From Agriotes lineatus (lineage: Eukaryota > Arthropoda > Insecta > Coleoptera > Elateridae), in NCBI GenBank assembly GCA_940337035.1, contig CALNHX010000268.1, positions 310,001 to 374,000 of the forward strand: 64,000 nt of DNA, in the 5' to 3' direction. A program made the translations under genes and the position numbers. This document shows positions 27,010 to 39,178 of the stretch, one piece after another (position 1 is the stretch's first letter; every line of letters begins with the position of its first letter). The notes beneath the pieces were generated by a model. It saw only the letters and a program-made list of their open reading frames with translations, ran no database searches and was not told where the DNA came from.

Positions 27010-27350
27010 AGTTGAGTTAAAAAATCTGGTGTGATACACTCACACAACTTCCTTTTACAGTGATCTTATAATTAGCAAAAAATTTGATTTTTAATTTTTA
27101 AGCATTTGTCAAAAATTTTCAAAAATCACAAATACTACAAAAACTGTACAAAATAAGTTGAAGAGATAAATTTTCTCTAAAAGTTTAAGCTGAATTCAAA
27201 AATGTAATAATATACCGGATGTGGGTGTTCTATTTCAAATAGAAGTTAATTAAAAAAAAATAAAACAAATAAAAGAAACCCATTTCAGAGGTATTCAACT
27301 GGAAAATCACCTACCTCACATCAATACACAATAAAAATGTAAAGTTTGAA
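27010..27350 (-). repeat. Dispersed AT-rich repeat, inverted copy of 37130-37470
   Basis: Shares with 37130-37470 and 37820-37910, in opposite orientation, stretches such as GGAAGTTGTGTG, ACAAATGCTTAAAAATT, ACCGGTATATTATTACATTTTTGAATT-like and TGATGTGAGATAGGTAATTTTCC. Non-coding. Confidence 0.7.
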
Positions 27351-27412
27351 AAAAGAGCAGATCACTAAAATCACCATAACGGCCATACTACCATAATAGT
27401 TATTAAGGTACC

Positions 27413-27530
27413 AAGGGCATTATGAGTAAAATAAGAGCCCAAGATTGTTAGTGTACTAACCGAGGGTTTGGCCCGAGGTGTGTACAACAATCGCGGGCTC
27501 TTAGCTCATAATGCCCGTGGTGCCTTCAAG
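27413..27530. repeat. Long palindrome with GC-rich apex (P1)
   Basis: Arms GGGCATTATGAG...AAGAGCCC and GGGCTCTTAGCTCATAATGCCC fold onto each other; the apex reads CCGAGGGTTTGGCCCGAGG. It is the middle of the foldback-like element. Confidence 0.7.
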
Positions 27531-28299
27531 GTTTTATGTCCTACCAATTTTCTTACCTAATTCATATTCATATTCAATTCATATAATTACTATGATATAG
27601 TATTTAAGATTGATCTAGTTAGCTGATCTAAGTTAGATTTGTGACATTAGCTGAGCTGTCATTAATTTTCATTGTGACAGTGGTGCATAATAAAGTTGTA
27701 TCCATGGAAACAAATACTGTTATTTTTTCATAATAACCCTAGTGTTCTTATGAAGAAAATAATTGCCCTGGAGCTTTATTTTGTATCTAAGATACCTTAA
27801 AATAGTGTCATTAGTTTCAATTAATGTACTGGTAGGACATAAAGGGAATTTTCTAATCCAAATCATTATAATGACCACCATGTGCATGATAAAAAGATTA
27901 GCAAAAAGTAACAAGTATGCTCATTACCATTAACAACTAATCAGACGGTTTAATGCATATAAGAAGTGTAACTTTAATAACCTTTAACGTCTTCGTAATG
28001 GGAAATAAATGTGAATAATATTTTAAAGATATTAAAGATTTCGAACATGTATCATGTATCATGTATCATAAAACATGTAAAACTTTGATTCCATGTTTTG
28101 CTTAGATATAGATAAGTGAAAAAGTGTTTTTTTAAGTCGGAAATGTAAAATAATCTACGGCGAAATGGCGACGGCGAAATGGCGACGGCGAAACGGCGAC
28201 GGCGAAATGGCGACGGCGAAATGGCGACGGCGAAACGGCGACGGCGAAACGGCGACGGCGAAATGGCGACGGCGAAAAGGCGACGGCGAAACGTCCCAT

Positions 28300-29834
28300 T
28301 CCGACTTCGGCTTCTTTTCTGGAGCGTTGGAAGTCTTCATAGCTGCTGCATGAGCTGACGTCCTCATCTTTTGGGCAGGGAGCGGCCTTGATGGTGGCTG
28401 CGCCTTATGAAGCAGTGTATGATGCGGGAAGCGACAAATCCTACAATTAAAATAGGCACGACATGGTATATTTGAATCGTGCCGCAAGCATCGATAGCAC
28501 AATCGATTGGTTTTTACTGCTTCTAGTTTTTCATGGGTAGATAGCCTCTGGAATTGGCCACAGTTGTCGATGTAATGATCTCCATGGCACAGCTTGCAAT
28601 TTAGGGATGCGGAAGCGTAATTCTTCTGTGGTCTTTCCTGCGTGGGCTTTCGAGCTCCATCTATGGATTCTAGAGATTGGAACCGCACTTGCAGGAAAGC
28701 CATTAAATTTTGGTGATCCTGGACTTCATTTGGACATTGAAGCGACTGTTCATATAATTTGTTGGTTTCAGGATCCCATTTTTGAGCGATAGCTCTGTTA
28801 ATCCACGGACCCCAACTGTCCGTGGAGATGCCTAAATTTTTGATTGCCTCCACACATTCCTTGATGGAGTCGTGCAATCTTTTTAACCCTTGGGCTGACT
28901 CTTTGGAGAGGACCGGCAGATCGAATATGGTATCTAGCAATTTAGTTAAAATAAGGCGATTATTTTGATACCTTTGTTGCAGCAGATTCCAGGCGGTGTT
29001 GTAGTTTGCTTGGGTAACAGCTAGATGCTGGATCAGTCGGATTGGCTCTCCCTTAAGATGCGTCTTTAAATATTGCATCTTGATGACATCGTCCATATTC
29101 TGGTTGTCATCTACTAATTTGGTGAACAGGTCCTTGAAAGTGGCCCATTCCTCATAATTTCCCTCGTATATGGGAATTTTGACTTGAGGAAGCGAGATGG
29201 CTGCTGCTTGCTCGTTCCTTGTCGGCGCTTGCAATAAAATAATTAAATTTCTATACCTGTCTTCCAACGTAGTATATTCAGGACTGAAGTGTATTTGTTC
29301 TGAAGCCATGTCGTTTGACATAACTTCTTCGTCCATCTCGACCACACGATCCCATTTTTCTCTTAATTCCCTTGTCGTGATGGCGGGCCTCCCTAATTCT
29401 TGTGTTAGTTCGGCGTCGTCCATCGCTTGCTTAAAATTCTGGATCCGAATCTGCAGTTTTCGGATACGAACCTTTTGCTCGGGGTTGGCCACCATTTCCT
29501 CTTGCGTTCTGCTTACGGAGGCGTTGGAAATTTCCGTTGTTTTTGAACAGCTCTGCAAGTAACTTTTTGCTTCGCCGTATATGGCTTTAATTTGGTCGTA
29601 ATACCCTGTTTTAAAATAATTATGAGTTGGAATACTTAGCTGCCCCATTTCTGCGTGATTTTTAGTTGCAGTGTTCCAAAGTTCGTCCAGCGTTTTGTTG
29701 CGACTGGCGATGTAGGCTTCATTTTTTCGGCTGGCAGGGTCCTTTTTGCTGTTGGATAATATTTGCTTTATCTTCTGCGCGAGCTCTTCTTGGGCGATAG
29801 CTAAGTTGTTGAATTCCTCCATGTTGTTGGCCAT
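28300..29834 (-). pseudogene. BEL/Pao gag, interrupted by the foldback element
   Basis: About 512 aa of gag from the ATG at 29834: an N-terminal coiled region, a Pao/BEL capsid-type domain (LPQVKIPIYEGNYEEW, FKDLFTKLVDDN, YLKTHLKGEP) and C-terminal zinc knuckles (CKLCHGDHYIDNC and CYRC...C...CRIC). At 28307-28300 the frame enters the 8-bp target duplication of the inserted element. The codon phase at this point (AAG TCG GA-) is the same as at 26470 on the other side, so the insertion split an open frame. Confidence 0.85.
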
Positions 29835-29905
29835 TTTCTGGGAACTGGGTGGTTGGCAGATGTTGTCTTCTTCTCGGGATGTGTTTTTTCGTTAGTTGGA
29901 GACAG

Positions 29906-29923
29906 ATCCGGCTCGAAGGACCA
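29906..29923 (-). other. BEL primer binding site complementary to tRNA-Tyr
   Basis: The minus strand reads TGGTCCTTCGAGCCGGAT, the complement of the 3' end of a tRNA whose acceptor starts CCTTCGA, as tRNA-Tyr does in insects. It sits directly after an LTR end ...CA. Confidence 0.75.
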
Positions 29924-31511
29924 TGAACAGAATGCCTGAGAGGCTGCTTCAGGATTCCGTTATTTTGCGCTGATTCTATCCATCAAGCACGTAAACAAGA
30001 CTGTGTTTACGTTTTAAACCAATGTAGTCAATGGTACTTGAACGGACGACAGTAAAAAACCACCCTTGGAGCACAGCCTCATGCCCCATAAATATTATGG
30101 CTTAGAAAGGGTAGTGAATGAATCAAACATTAAATGCAGATTGATTTTTATTATGAAAATAGACTAGTATTTATACAAAACAAAAAATGCTTAACGCAGT
30201 AACAATATCAAAGTTCATATATACAGTTTAATAGGGGAAAGTGTTTAAATTACAAAACAGCAGATAAGCAATTTGTGCAGTTTTTATTTCCTGATAGAGC
30301 GAAGGTCGCCCGTTGAACTTACTACTGTAGGTCGATATTATGCAAGGAGTGCAGAATTGTATTTTCCTGGTCTTTAACTCGTATGATTGTGTAATAACAC
30401 TGGCTTTTAAATTACGAATAATGTTTCATAAATTTGAACTGAAATATATAGTTTTTAATCTAATTTAAACATATTAAATTTAGTAATTATGAGGCAAAGA
30501 CTGGTGATTGCAACATTAAACAGTTCTTGCTAATAAATGGGAATTGCATTTAAAAGCATGCAACTGGATTTCGTAAATTTTAGAAAATAAAATTTATGTG
30601 TGTTTAAATCAAGTTTAAACAATTTGCAACTTTTATTTACTATTGTTCTACATTTACTATTTTCCTATCTGGGATTGCATAAATTCTTCTTTCTCGTTAA
30701 TTTGGTTATCATTTATTGGTGTGTATAGGTACACATACCATCACTACTTTACGCTGTGGATTCAGGTAAATGATCGTTTCGTTAATGGGGTCTCATTATT
30801 TATTATGACTAATGTTTTAGTTAAAATATAACTTTATTGGAAATGTTGGTGTTTTATTTAAGAAAATGCAAACGTTGCCAATTTGGTATGTTTCGAAGAA
30901 ATCAGTTGCATTAATTATGTGACACGAAACACGCATCCCTGGCTGGTCATAGTTATGACAGAGGGTACAATTACATTGCAATTTCTAAACCAACCTTAAA
31001 CCTTTGCTTAAGAATTTACATTCAGTTTATTTTATTTTTCGTATTTTTGTGCTGTCTTCGATAAATAGTAAGTAGTCTCAATAACTGCTGGTGAATTTAT
31101 TATATTATTAGAGATTTATAAAACTACAAAGGAATATGATTAAATAGCTGTCGTTTTCGTTCTGAAAGAAGCATTAATTTTCTGAACATTAAATGGTATA
31201 GCAACATACTGAAAAACTGTCTTTGATGGTTTCTTTGTAGGAATACGTTTAAGCGACAGTAAAATGTGTCTACTAATAGATATGTATTATTAAAGCTTGA
31301 TATAAATCAGACCAATCTTTATAAAAAACGTACCTACTTAGCCTAATTCGTTCAACCATTTTAAAATACTTAGCTAAAAAGGTATATTATAGGTAGAACG
31401 AAGTGATATAATTATACTACAAGCTTATAGATAATTGAAGTAATTTCACTAGACAGTATATAGTTGAATTTTCAATGTGAAGCCTTCAATCGCCTGAGAA
31501 CTAAGCAGAAG
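29924..31511. other. BEL LTR remnant and gene-poor AT-rich stretch
   Basis: The first few hundred bases should be the BEL LTR, read on the minus strand; its outer border is not defined. The rest, up to the receptor gene, has no frame, RNA gene or repeat that I can support. Confidence 0.45.
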
Positions 31512-33260
31512 ATGAGCAATCTAAAACTGTTTTTAATCGAGTTATTGGTTTTGCATAACAAACTAGTGATATGTTTTTCCAACTTGGATATTCCAAGTGA
31601 TAACTCGACTTTAAAAACATGTTTGCTACACCTCACTAACAAACTATTTTCACCTCATGATACGTTGCAATACGTGTTTACCAGCCCCCAATCTATGTCC
31701 TTTATCTCGCACATTAGTAATCCACGTACGTTAATTACACTCAGAACTCCCGTAAAAATGACATTAAGGACAGATTTCAACTATATTATTTTTACCACTG
31801 GACATATTCCTCTAAGTCATACAATGTCTAGATTAATAAGTACCACAATTTGGCATAACAGCGAAAGCCCTCGAGGTAATTACCTTATAGTAACTTCTGC
31901 GGCTAATAACCTTTCTGCCATTATGAACGTTTTATGGAATGTTGATATCAGAAAAATAGTGCTCTTGGTTGATAAACCGAATCTACAATTACATACAGGA
32001 AAGGGCTATTTTTGTAATACGAAAGCTACCTTAAGCCTGCCCCAGAACTGCAACAGCGAGATAAATATATCTTTTCACAATTTCAGCAAAAGCTTGAAGG
32101 GCTGCTCTTTAAAAATGACACCTGCTTTTAATATTACCGGTAAATCAGATGCAGATATAAAATATATTTTTGGAATTGTGTCTACAATACTAGAACTAAT
32201 GGGTACCGTTCTGAAAATGAACGTTTCGGTTAAATATCGAATTGCGAAACAACTTATTCAAAATAATAATAATGAAGACATATGGCTCATTGCCACTGTG
32301 TTTAGATTTAAGGAGTTATACGAAAAATACGATGTAAGCGACTATTTATTCAGAGATAATACTGTATGGGTTACCCCCAAGCTGCGAAAGAGATTAAGAC
32401 TTACGTCAATTTTTGAATTACCTGCTTGGGGATTAATTACTATGGTATTTGTGGTAACAGTATTTTTTTATTGTTCGCTTGGAAGATGGACGTCAGAACA
32501 ACCCCGATTCAAAAACTTCCAGAGTACAGTAATGACGATTTTATTGTTAACACTTGGAAGCTCGAGTCAGCCATTACCAAGAACTACAGCACTTCGTTTA
32601 GTAGTCGTGTTTTACTTACTATACTGCATGCAAATATTTAACGTTTTTCAAGGGAAGCTAATAAGTGTCTTGACGCAAACTGCATTTAAAGAAGGTATAA
32701 CTTCCACAGAAGAACTTGCTGAACTTGAACTTCCTATCAGAGTTCATGCAGCAGTGAAAAATTTTATTAGACAACAAACTGAAGATCCCGTATTCTCTAA
32801 AATATATAGAAAAATCATTACAATTCAGCCGTATAATCTTACTAATATATTATTTAATGTTGCTTTTAATAAAAATTGCAGTACATCTGTAGCAGAAACG
32901 ATATTGTCTAAATTATATCCCAGGCAGAAGGAGCAAGTGGACATCATAAATAAAAATGTAGGAGTATTGGCCTTGGAAACCATTATGTGTATGAAAAAAG
33001 GTCACCACTTTTTTCATACATTTAATCAGCTCAGTAGAAGAATAATAGAAAGCGGATTCTACGAGGTGATGTTAGATGATGTGGCACAGCAATATCGGAT
33101 AAGAGAGATAAAGGGAGATGTGGGCGCTAATGTTACACTCTCAGTTAGACACTTTCTTAATTTGTTTGCCTTTTTGAGCACTGGACTACTTTTTGCAACG
33201 GTCGTTTTTGTTTTCGAAGTAGCAACAGCAAGGATTCGGTTAACAAAGTGCTATAATTAA
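31512..33260 (+). CDS. Divergent ionotropic receptor (chemosensory IR), intronless
   Basis: A 582-aa receptor from the ATG at 31512 (the frame opens at a TTG at 31464). A signal peptide (LKLFLIELLVL) starts it. An N-terminal and two-lobe ligand region follows (with FNITGKSDADIKYIFG near 215), with the channel domain after it: membrane segment M1 LPAWGLITMVFVVTVFFY (about 303-322), pore loop FQSTVMTILLLTLGSSSQP (about 336-354), M2 RLVVVFYLLYCMQIFN and QGKLISVLT (about 362-387), lobe S2 and M3 FLSTGLLFATVVFVFEV (about 552-568). The glutamate-binding residues are not conserved, as in divergent IRs of taste and smell. Intact. No introns, which fits many divergent insect IRs. Confidence 0.85.
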   Translation: MSNLKLFLIELLVLHNKLVICFSNLDIPSDNSTLKTCLLHLTNKLFSPHDTLQYVFTSPQSMSFISHISNPRTLITLRTPVKMTLRTDFNYIIFTTGHIPLSHTMSRLISTTIWHNSESPRGNYLIVTSAANNLSAIMNVLWNVDIRKIVLLVDKPNLQLHTGKGYFCNTKATLSLPQNCNSEINISFHNFSKSLKGCSLKMTPAFNITGKSDADIKYIFGIVSTILELMGTVLKMNVSVKYRIAKQLIQNNNNEDIWLIATVFRFKELYEKYDVSDYLFRDNTVWVTPKLRKRLRLTSIFELPAWGLITMVFVVTVFFYCSLGRWTSEQPRFKNFQSTVMTILLLTLGSSSQPLPRTTALRLVVVFYLLYCMQIFNVFQGKLISVLTQTAFKEGITSTEELAELELPIRVHAAVKNFIRQQTEDPVFSKIYRKIITIQPYNLTNILFNVAFNKNCSTSVAETILSKLYPRQKEQVDIINKNVGVLALETIMCMKKGHHFFHTFNQLSRRIIESGFYEVMLDDVAQQYRIREIKGDVGANVTLSVRHFLNLFAFLSTGLLFATVVFVFEVATARIRLTKCYN

Positions 33261-33479
33261 ACTGAACAATGATAAATAAGTCGACTTGGTTGAAACTAAA
33301 TAAACTTAAATTAAATATAGCAAAAAAGCGATGAGAATCATTAGTATATCACCAATGCATAATTTAGTAGCGAATTTAAAGGTAGATAATGTAGATATAG
33401 CGTTTGTCACTAATGTTACGTAGCTAATAGTTATAATTAGCAATAGATTGAAATGTAATCAACATATTGACTATATTTT

Positions 33480-34010
33480 AACTAAAGCATGAAGGTATGA
33501 TTATTTGGTCAATTATGTGCCAAATTTAACATTTTGTCAAAAATATTAGTATACAAGGCAATTATAGCGCCACGTTCTGTATATTGCCCTCGTAGATTAT
33601 TTAATACCACCGAAGAAGACTTACAAAGACTGCAAAAGTTACAAAGCAAATGTATGCGTATTGTTTTCTCTTGAAATAAACGAACATACGTGTCCTTAAT
33701 GTTGGAAACTTTTCAGTGGCTTAGTATTAAGCAAACGATTTGCTTTAATATACTAGTTGTAATTTTTAAAATTAATTATAATAAGTTGCCTAATTAATGG
33801 ATAAATTTATAGTATATAACGACGATATTCATAAGTATAAGACTAGATGTGTAAATATATTTAGTGTTTTTTAACAGCAAATTCATGTTCTAAAACATCT
33901 TATTTTATAATGCACACAAATTATTTAATGAAACGCCGGATGAATCAGTCTGCTGATTTATATCGGTTTAAAAATATATATCAAAGATATGTTAAATCGG
34001 TTTGTAAATG
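33480..34010 (+). pseudogene. LINE reverse-transcriptase C-terminal remnant
   Basis: Translation with frameshifts gives IIAPRSVYCPRRLFNTTEED, LQRLQKLQSKCMRIVFS, then SLMLETFQWLSIKQ and INYNKLPN, typical of the part after the RT of jockey-type LINEs. A stop codon interrupts it. The 3' part around ETPDESVC-RFKNIYQ shows the same order. Confidence 0.65.
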
Positions 34011-34079
34011 AGAATATCTGGATTTGTAAACATCTTAAGAATAAAATACAACACTACTGGAGCCTGTGAACGACACCAA

Positions 34080-35045
34080 TGTAAACAGATTTATTTTAGC
34101 GGATACAAATCAATGTTTTCAACACAAAATGGCTGCTCTGAATTTCTTAATTCATAGACTGCTAACTTTTCCTTTAAGATTGTAACGTTTGGCCCAACTC
34201 GAACGCGAGTCCGAATAACTAAACATAATTTTACGCATTCTCCCTGAGCTTGCACCACGTTAAGTACCGAAGCGCCGCGCCGAGAGGACGACGTGACGTC
34301 ACCGCAAACGATCGCCCTAACACCACTGCGCACCTAGACCACGAATCCCCGCTCCAGCGACCTGATACGAACCGCCCGCACCAGGTATAAAAGCAGAAAT
34401 TGAGTCCGCAACAGACAGTATTTCCTAGAATTTCCTAGATCTTCCCACTCCACTCGTCTTGCCTATGCTCTCCGGAGTGTCCCCTGGACTCTTCGAGAGG
34501 GTCCCGACCAGTTACCTGAACGCCTGGAAGTTCGGATTGTTGCTATACTTTCCAACGTTATCCTCCTGACCTACTGGAAGTTCGGATTGTTGCTATACAG
34601 TCCAACGTTATCCTCCTGACCTCCTGGAAGTTCGGATTGTTGCTATACTTTCCAACGTTATCCTTTTGAACTCCTGGACGTTCGGGTTGTTGCTATACTT
34701 CCCAACGTCGCCCCTCGAGCTCCTAGACGATTGGATTGTCGCTCGACTTTTCAGCGTCATTCCCCGAGCACCTAGCGACCTAGAGAGCCGTCTCAGGCCC
34801 GACGGCGACGACGTCAGACACCTGGTTACAAGCAGAGTTTTTCCGAACTCGCCGACGACGCCCTCCAAAGCTTGGGCACTCACGAAGGCCAGGTCGTACT
34901 CGCCGGTGACGACGCCGTCCGTGAAGCAAATTTCCCGGCACCAGGGCAGAAACACCGACGTGATCAGGCCCGTTAATTGCGTCTGGAGTGGCTTAGCATC
35001 TCCGAGGCCGAGGAGCGTCAGTGTTACCGTTTGTACTATTTAAAA
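34080..35045 (+). mobile_element. GC-rich LTR-like promoter unit (possible solo LTR)
   Basis: A TATA box (GGTATAAAAGCAG, about 34384) with a CAGACAGTA initiator about 30 bases on lies in a sequence much richer in GC than its surroundings. A tandem repeat and a leader-like region follow, without a gene. This is the layout of an LTR retrotransposon LTR, but I could not define TG...CA borders or a target duplication. Confidence 0.35.
34522..34770 (+). repeat. 50-bp tandem repeat, about five copies
   Basis: CTGGAAGTTCGGATTGTTG recurs at about 34524, 34574 and 34624, then as progressively changed copies at about 34674 and 34722. It ends each time with CCAACGTTATCC or a variant. Confidence 0.85.
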
Positions 35046-36780
35046 TTATGGGATCGCCGAGACAAAATTATCAGATTTTGCTCTAAATTATGTTAACCCC
35101 TGTAGATGGCAACGCAGCAGTTTTTTCGGCTCATCTGCCATTTAATTGAAATTAACGTCGCGAAATGAAACATAAATTGTGCATTTATGATAATAGATGT
35201 CACCAAACTAGATCAACACACTAAAGTGTAAAGTACCGCCATTGGTGATTTTTTTATATCTATCCGCACAATTTTCTCCAACTGGGGATAAAAACAATCT
35301 ATCAAGAATTTGTTTTTACAGCAGTACCATTACACAAATAAGAAAATCCCCAAAAACTAGTGTCTTCCTTATTGCACTTGGGCAATGTGTGTGTGTTATC
35401 TTTATCTCAGAATTTTCTCACATTCTCACACGAGGAATGGAATGGCGCTACCTTACACTTAGTGTATTGATCTAGTGACCGTATACTTCCTATAGAAACT
35501 GTGTAATCTGATATACAGGTACTCTAGGAGGTCGTAGAGTCCCTGTATATAGGTTAGTAAACCATATACAGGATCTCTAGGAGGTCGCCGCGGCCCGGGG
35601 CTTTTATCGTGAAGCAAGCAAAGGTTCTAAATATGTTTCAAAATATGCACACAAAATTTGACAATGACGATGCGAGATGGCGCATTTAAATATTACAAAT
35701 TGCAGAAAGCTGATGATACGATAATAATGAATAAATCATCCATGACAACAAAATTATGTTAAAATTGATAATTATGCTACTTTATAATTTTTTACCAGAA
35801 TGGTGAAAATATTATGTTAGAATCTGATAATTATGTGACGATCGGCAACACTGAGGAGTGTGCACCAGAAGTTCCCGTCGAAAGAGCCAGAGGCCGCCGC
35901 CCACAGACACGCGCTCGTGAAGCAAGGGTAACTCAACGGCCGCCTTCGCCGACAAAAAGAAACAGCGCATAGCTAAGTAAAATTCGCTCACCTGGGGCAA
36001 CAGAACAGCTGGCAAGTAGAACAAATGAAATGCATCGTTCGCCACTTGAACACTGGGAATTTCACCGTCAAAGTACCAGACGCACTAGGTATGCACACAA
36101 TTTAGTTTGATATTGACCACAGTTTCGTTTATTTAACGATTTTAAGGCCAAGTATATTGTTGTTGTCCGCCATTACTGGCGATCAGCTAATCTGTCAAAT
36201 TACCTGTTTAGGTCCGGCGCGGTGCCAACGTGACGAGGAAACTAATGTACATACAGGCTGTCCCGTAATAGTGTGCCACTGCCCGATTGCCTGCGAGCGA
36301 AACACCCCGTCAGACGAATCAATTTATTTTTATAAATGTCATTACATTCTATTATTTCGTGTTTTTAATACAGTTTAATTTAATGTATCTAGTTAAATAT
36401 TATTATACAATGGTAAGAAATTATTTTGTGTTTCTATCCCACGTTACCATCTGAGCTTATCACCTGGATCTTGGCATTTTGAGCTTACTTTGGGAAACCA
36501 GTTTTTAGGCTGGTGATTGTAGCATTTAAATTATATTAAATTAGCCCGTCAGGCTACAAGATCATCAAAAAAATCGCTGTCTGCATTGGTTTCCCTTCTA
36601 AACATTTTGACATTTTGATTAGGGAACAAAATAGCACGTTCGAAATCTCACAACTCTGGTCAGTCTTAGAAGTCAAAGATCCAACGAAAAGTACATCAAA
36701 ATTCTGTTTTGCCCGGCTACAAAGGGCCTAGAGGAAATTTGTAAAGATTGAGGCCATAAAGTTATATGCAGTTCAAGCAA
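35046..36780. other. Non-coding stretch with short inverted repeats
   Basis: Around 35511-35595, ATACAGG-ACTCT pairs with AGAGTCCCTGTAT, and a third copy of the CTAGGAGGTCG motif follows at 35569. Otherwise no supported gene. Short open frames here are not conserved-looking. Confidence 0.5.
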
Positions 36781-36799
36781 CAATCTAAAATGGGTTTCT

Positions 36800-37560
36800 C
36801 TTGTTTTTACTTCCTTTTACAATAAAGGAAGTATTGGATTCACCCCAAAAATTTGAAATTGTGTTTTCAACAGATCTTCACGTTTTAGACTCCCCTGATC
36901 CCAAAAATCATATTTTTTTCATTGGTCTGTCTGTCTGTGTGTGTGTCTGCCTGTGAACAGAATATCTCAAAAACGAAAATAGGTATGGCGTTGAAACTTC
37001 GTGTATAAGTTTTGTGTACTATGTAGATGCCACAGCAAGCCTTTGAAGAAAATCGCATGACCGGAAGTAGGTGTTTACTCTTGTGATTTTTCAGTCTTTT
37101 TCGATTTTTTCAAAAACGGTTTTAACGTTTTTTTTCAAACCACACATTTTTATTGCATTTTGAATGTGTATTGATGTGAGATAGGTAATTTTCCAATTGA
37201 ATACTTGTAAAATGGGTTTGTTTTGTGTTTTTTTTTTCTATTTTTTATTAACTCCTATTTTAAATAGAACACCCGGTATATTATTACATTTTTGAATTCA
37301 ACTTGAAATTCTAGAAAAAATGTGTCTCTTCAACTAACGTTCTATTTTGTACCGTTTTTGCAGAATTTGTAATTTTTGAAAAATTTTGACAAATGCTTAA
37401 AAATTTAAAATCAAATTTTTGGCTGATTATAAGATAGAAAAGATAGAGCACCCGGTATATTATTACATTTTCAAATTTAGCTTAAAATTTTAGAAAAAAA
37501 TTTTCTCCTCAACTAACGCTCTATTTTGTACGGTTTCAGTAGAATTTGTAATCCGACTTA
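36800..37560 (+). repeat. Dispersed AT-rich repeat block
   Basis: Starts with CTTCCTTTTACAATAAAGGAAG and a TCTG/TGTG microsatellite at about 36930. It contains two copies of the motif ACCCGGTATATTATTACATTTT (37272 and 37450) and continues as the inverted relative of 27010-27350. Another fragment of the family is at 37820-37910. Confidence 0.65.
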
Positions 37561-39178
37561 ATAATTTTCATTGCTTGATTGCTTGCTTGCTTGACGCCAC
37601 TTTGAGAGTGAACCGGTGGGCCGAATTGTCTGATTTTGATGTCAATCGACTCAGGGCGACGCGAGTAAGCCAGTAGTAGGGTTTTCAAATTTTTATAAGT
37701 GACTTTTTTTATGTGGATTTTCTAACCTCAAAATTAACTCGACCCACAAAATGGATCACTTTTGTAGAAATTGCATTAAATGAATTATTTCCCGCCCAAT
37801 TTGGTTTCAGAATGCTAGTTTTTTTAAATAATTTTGACAGATGCTTAAAAATAAAAGTTTTGGTTAATTATAAGATCACTATAATAGGAAGTTGTGTGGG
37901 TGTATCACACCAGATTTTTTCTAAACCTTTTCCAGCATTCTTCCTTCAAACTTCTGATCTTCACATTTGTTAAGTTTCTGTCCCTTTTATAAAGTTCATA
38001 ATCTTCAAGTTTCCTGCTATTTTTGAAGCGAAGAAATGCTTGTTTTTTTGCTTGAGTTATATCCTTTACTTCTTTTGTGAACCAAGGTGTTTTATTTTGA
38101 GATTTTGATGTGTTGGGTTTAATTTTTTCTGAGGCTTCTTTTGCGTCATTTATTATATTCCATATTTGTGAGCTAAATTAAATAGCTGACTAGTAACCTA
38201 ATTTTTACGCTGGTGCCCAAAAAGTTTTGAAATTAATAATTTCAAACTTGGTTGATGCCACACATCATGTAGAATTTTTACTTTAGTATGGAGAAATAAG
38301 TATACGAAAGCGCCTTATAGGCAAATCTACCTTTACTTTTATGAAAGCTTAAGTCATATCCAGTCAATGAAAATACAACTGCCCCTTTAAGTTAAATACC
38401 AATAATTACAATTACAACTCCGCTTGTAGCATCTATTGGGTGGACTGAGTAGCTTACAGATGTTGTTGCCGGTCCCAATCCCGGATAAAGAAGGAGGGCT
38501 TGTGGGACGGGTTAGCAACCTACCCACCGTAAAACCAATCAATGCTCATAGAACCACGCAGGCAACTATTAAGGAATAATGATTTGAAATTTTCGTAGGA
38601 TCATCTACAAAATAAATAACCAATAATGAACCACAACAAAGAAAGTCTCGGGCATGGACGGAAAAATATGACGACCAGGCAACGAAACAGAAAAAAACGA
38701 TTAAAGAAAGAAAATATAATAAGACTGGGAACTTGGAATATCAAGTTCTGGAATTGAAAAAGTCAAGAGATAATTATGGAAATTTCAGAAAAGAATATAC
38801 ATATCTGCAGTATTTTTGAAACAAAAAAGAAAGAAAAGGGTGCGCAGTTAATAAATGACTACATATTAATATATAGTGAAACAAGTAAGGATAAACATGC
38901 TATTGCCTGGGTTGGAACGCTCCTTCACGTAAAGTTTCAAAAATGTATAGAAAAAATTGACTATATCAGCGAAAGGCTACTAAGAACAAAGTTAAAAATT
39001 GATGACATATGCATATCATTAGCATTTATGATCCTGATATGAATAAACTAAGAGACCAGAGAAGAGAGTTTTATGAGCAACTACAGACTTTAACTGACAC
39101 GATACTTCTTAAGAATTATGTTGTAATTATGGGAGATCTTAACGCACGTATCGACAACGAACCTTTAATGGGAGTTAA

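Larger units (their letters stand above)
26471..28299. mobile_element. Foldback-like element with minisatellite inverted ends, in the BEL frame
   Basis: Flanked by the 8-bp direct repeat TCCGACTT (26463-26470 and 28300-28307). Its ends (GGACRTTTCGCCGTCGCC read inward) are inverted copies of a 14-bp minisatellite, CGCCGTCGCCATTT and variants, about nine units each (26484-26620 and 28157-28292). The interior is AT-rich with no coding potential. It contains a dispersed repeat (27010-27350) and a long palindrome (27413-27530). An 8-bp duplication fits hAT or P-like transposases, and terminal tandem arrays fit foldback elements. 1829 bp. Confidence 0.8.
25360..29923 (-). mobile_element. BEL/Pao LTR retrotransposon, 5' portion, truncated by the Polinton
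   Basis: On the minus strand the order is end of 5' LTR (about 29924), primer binding site, gag and aspartic protease, then the start of the pol region, cut at the Polinton terminus. The integrase, RNase H, most of the RT and the 3' LTR are missing; they are not found on the far side of the Polinton. The frame is interrupted only by the foldback element at 26471-28299. The outer edge of the LTR was not determined. Confidence 0.85.
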
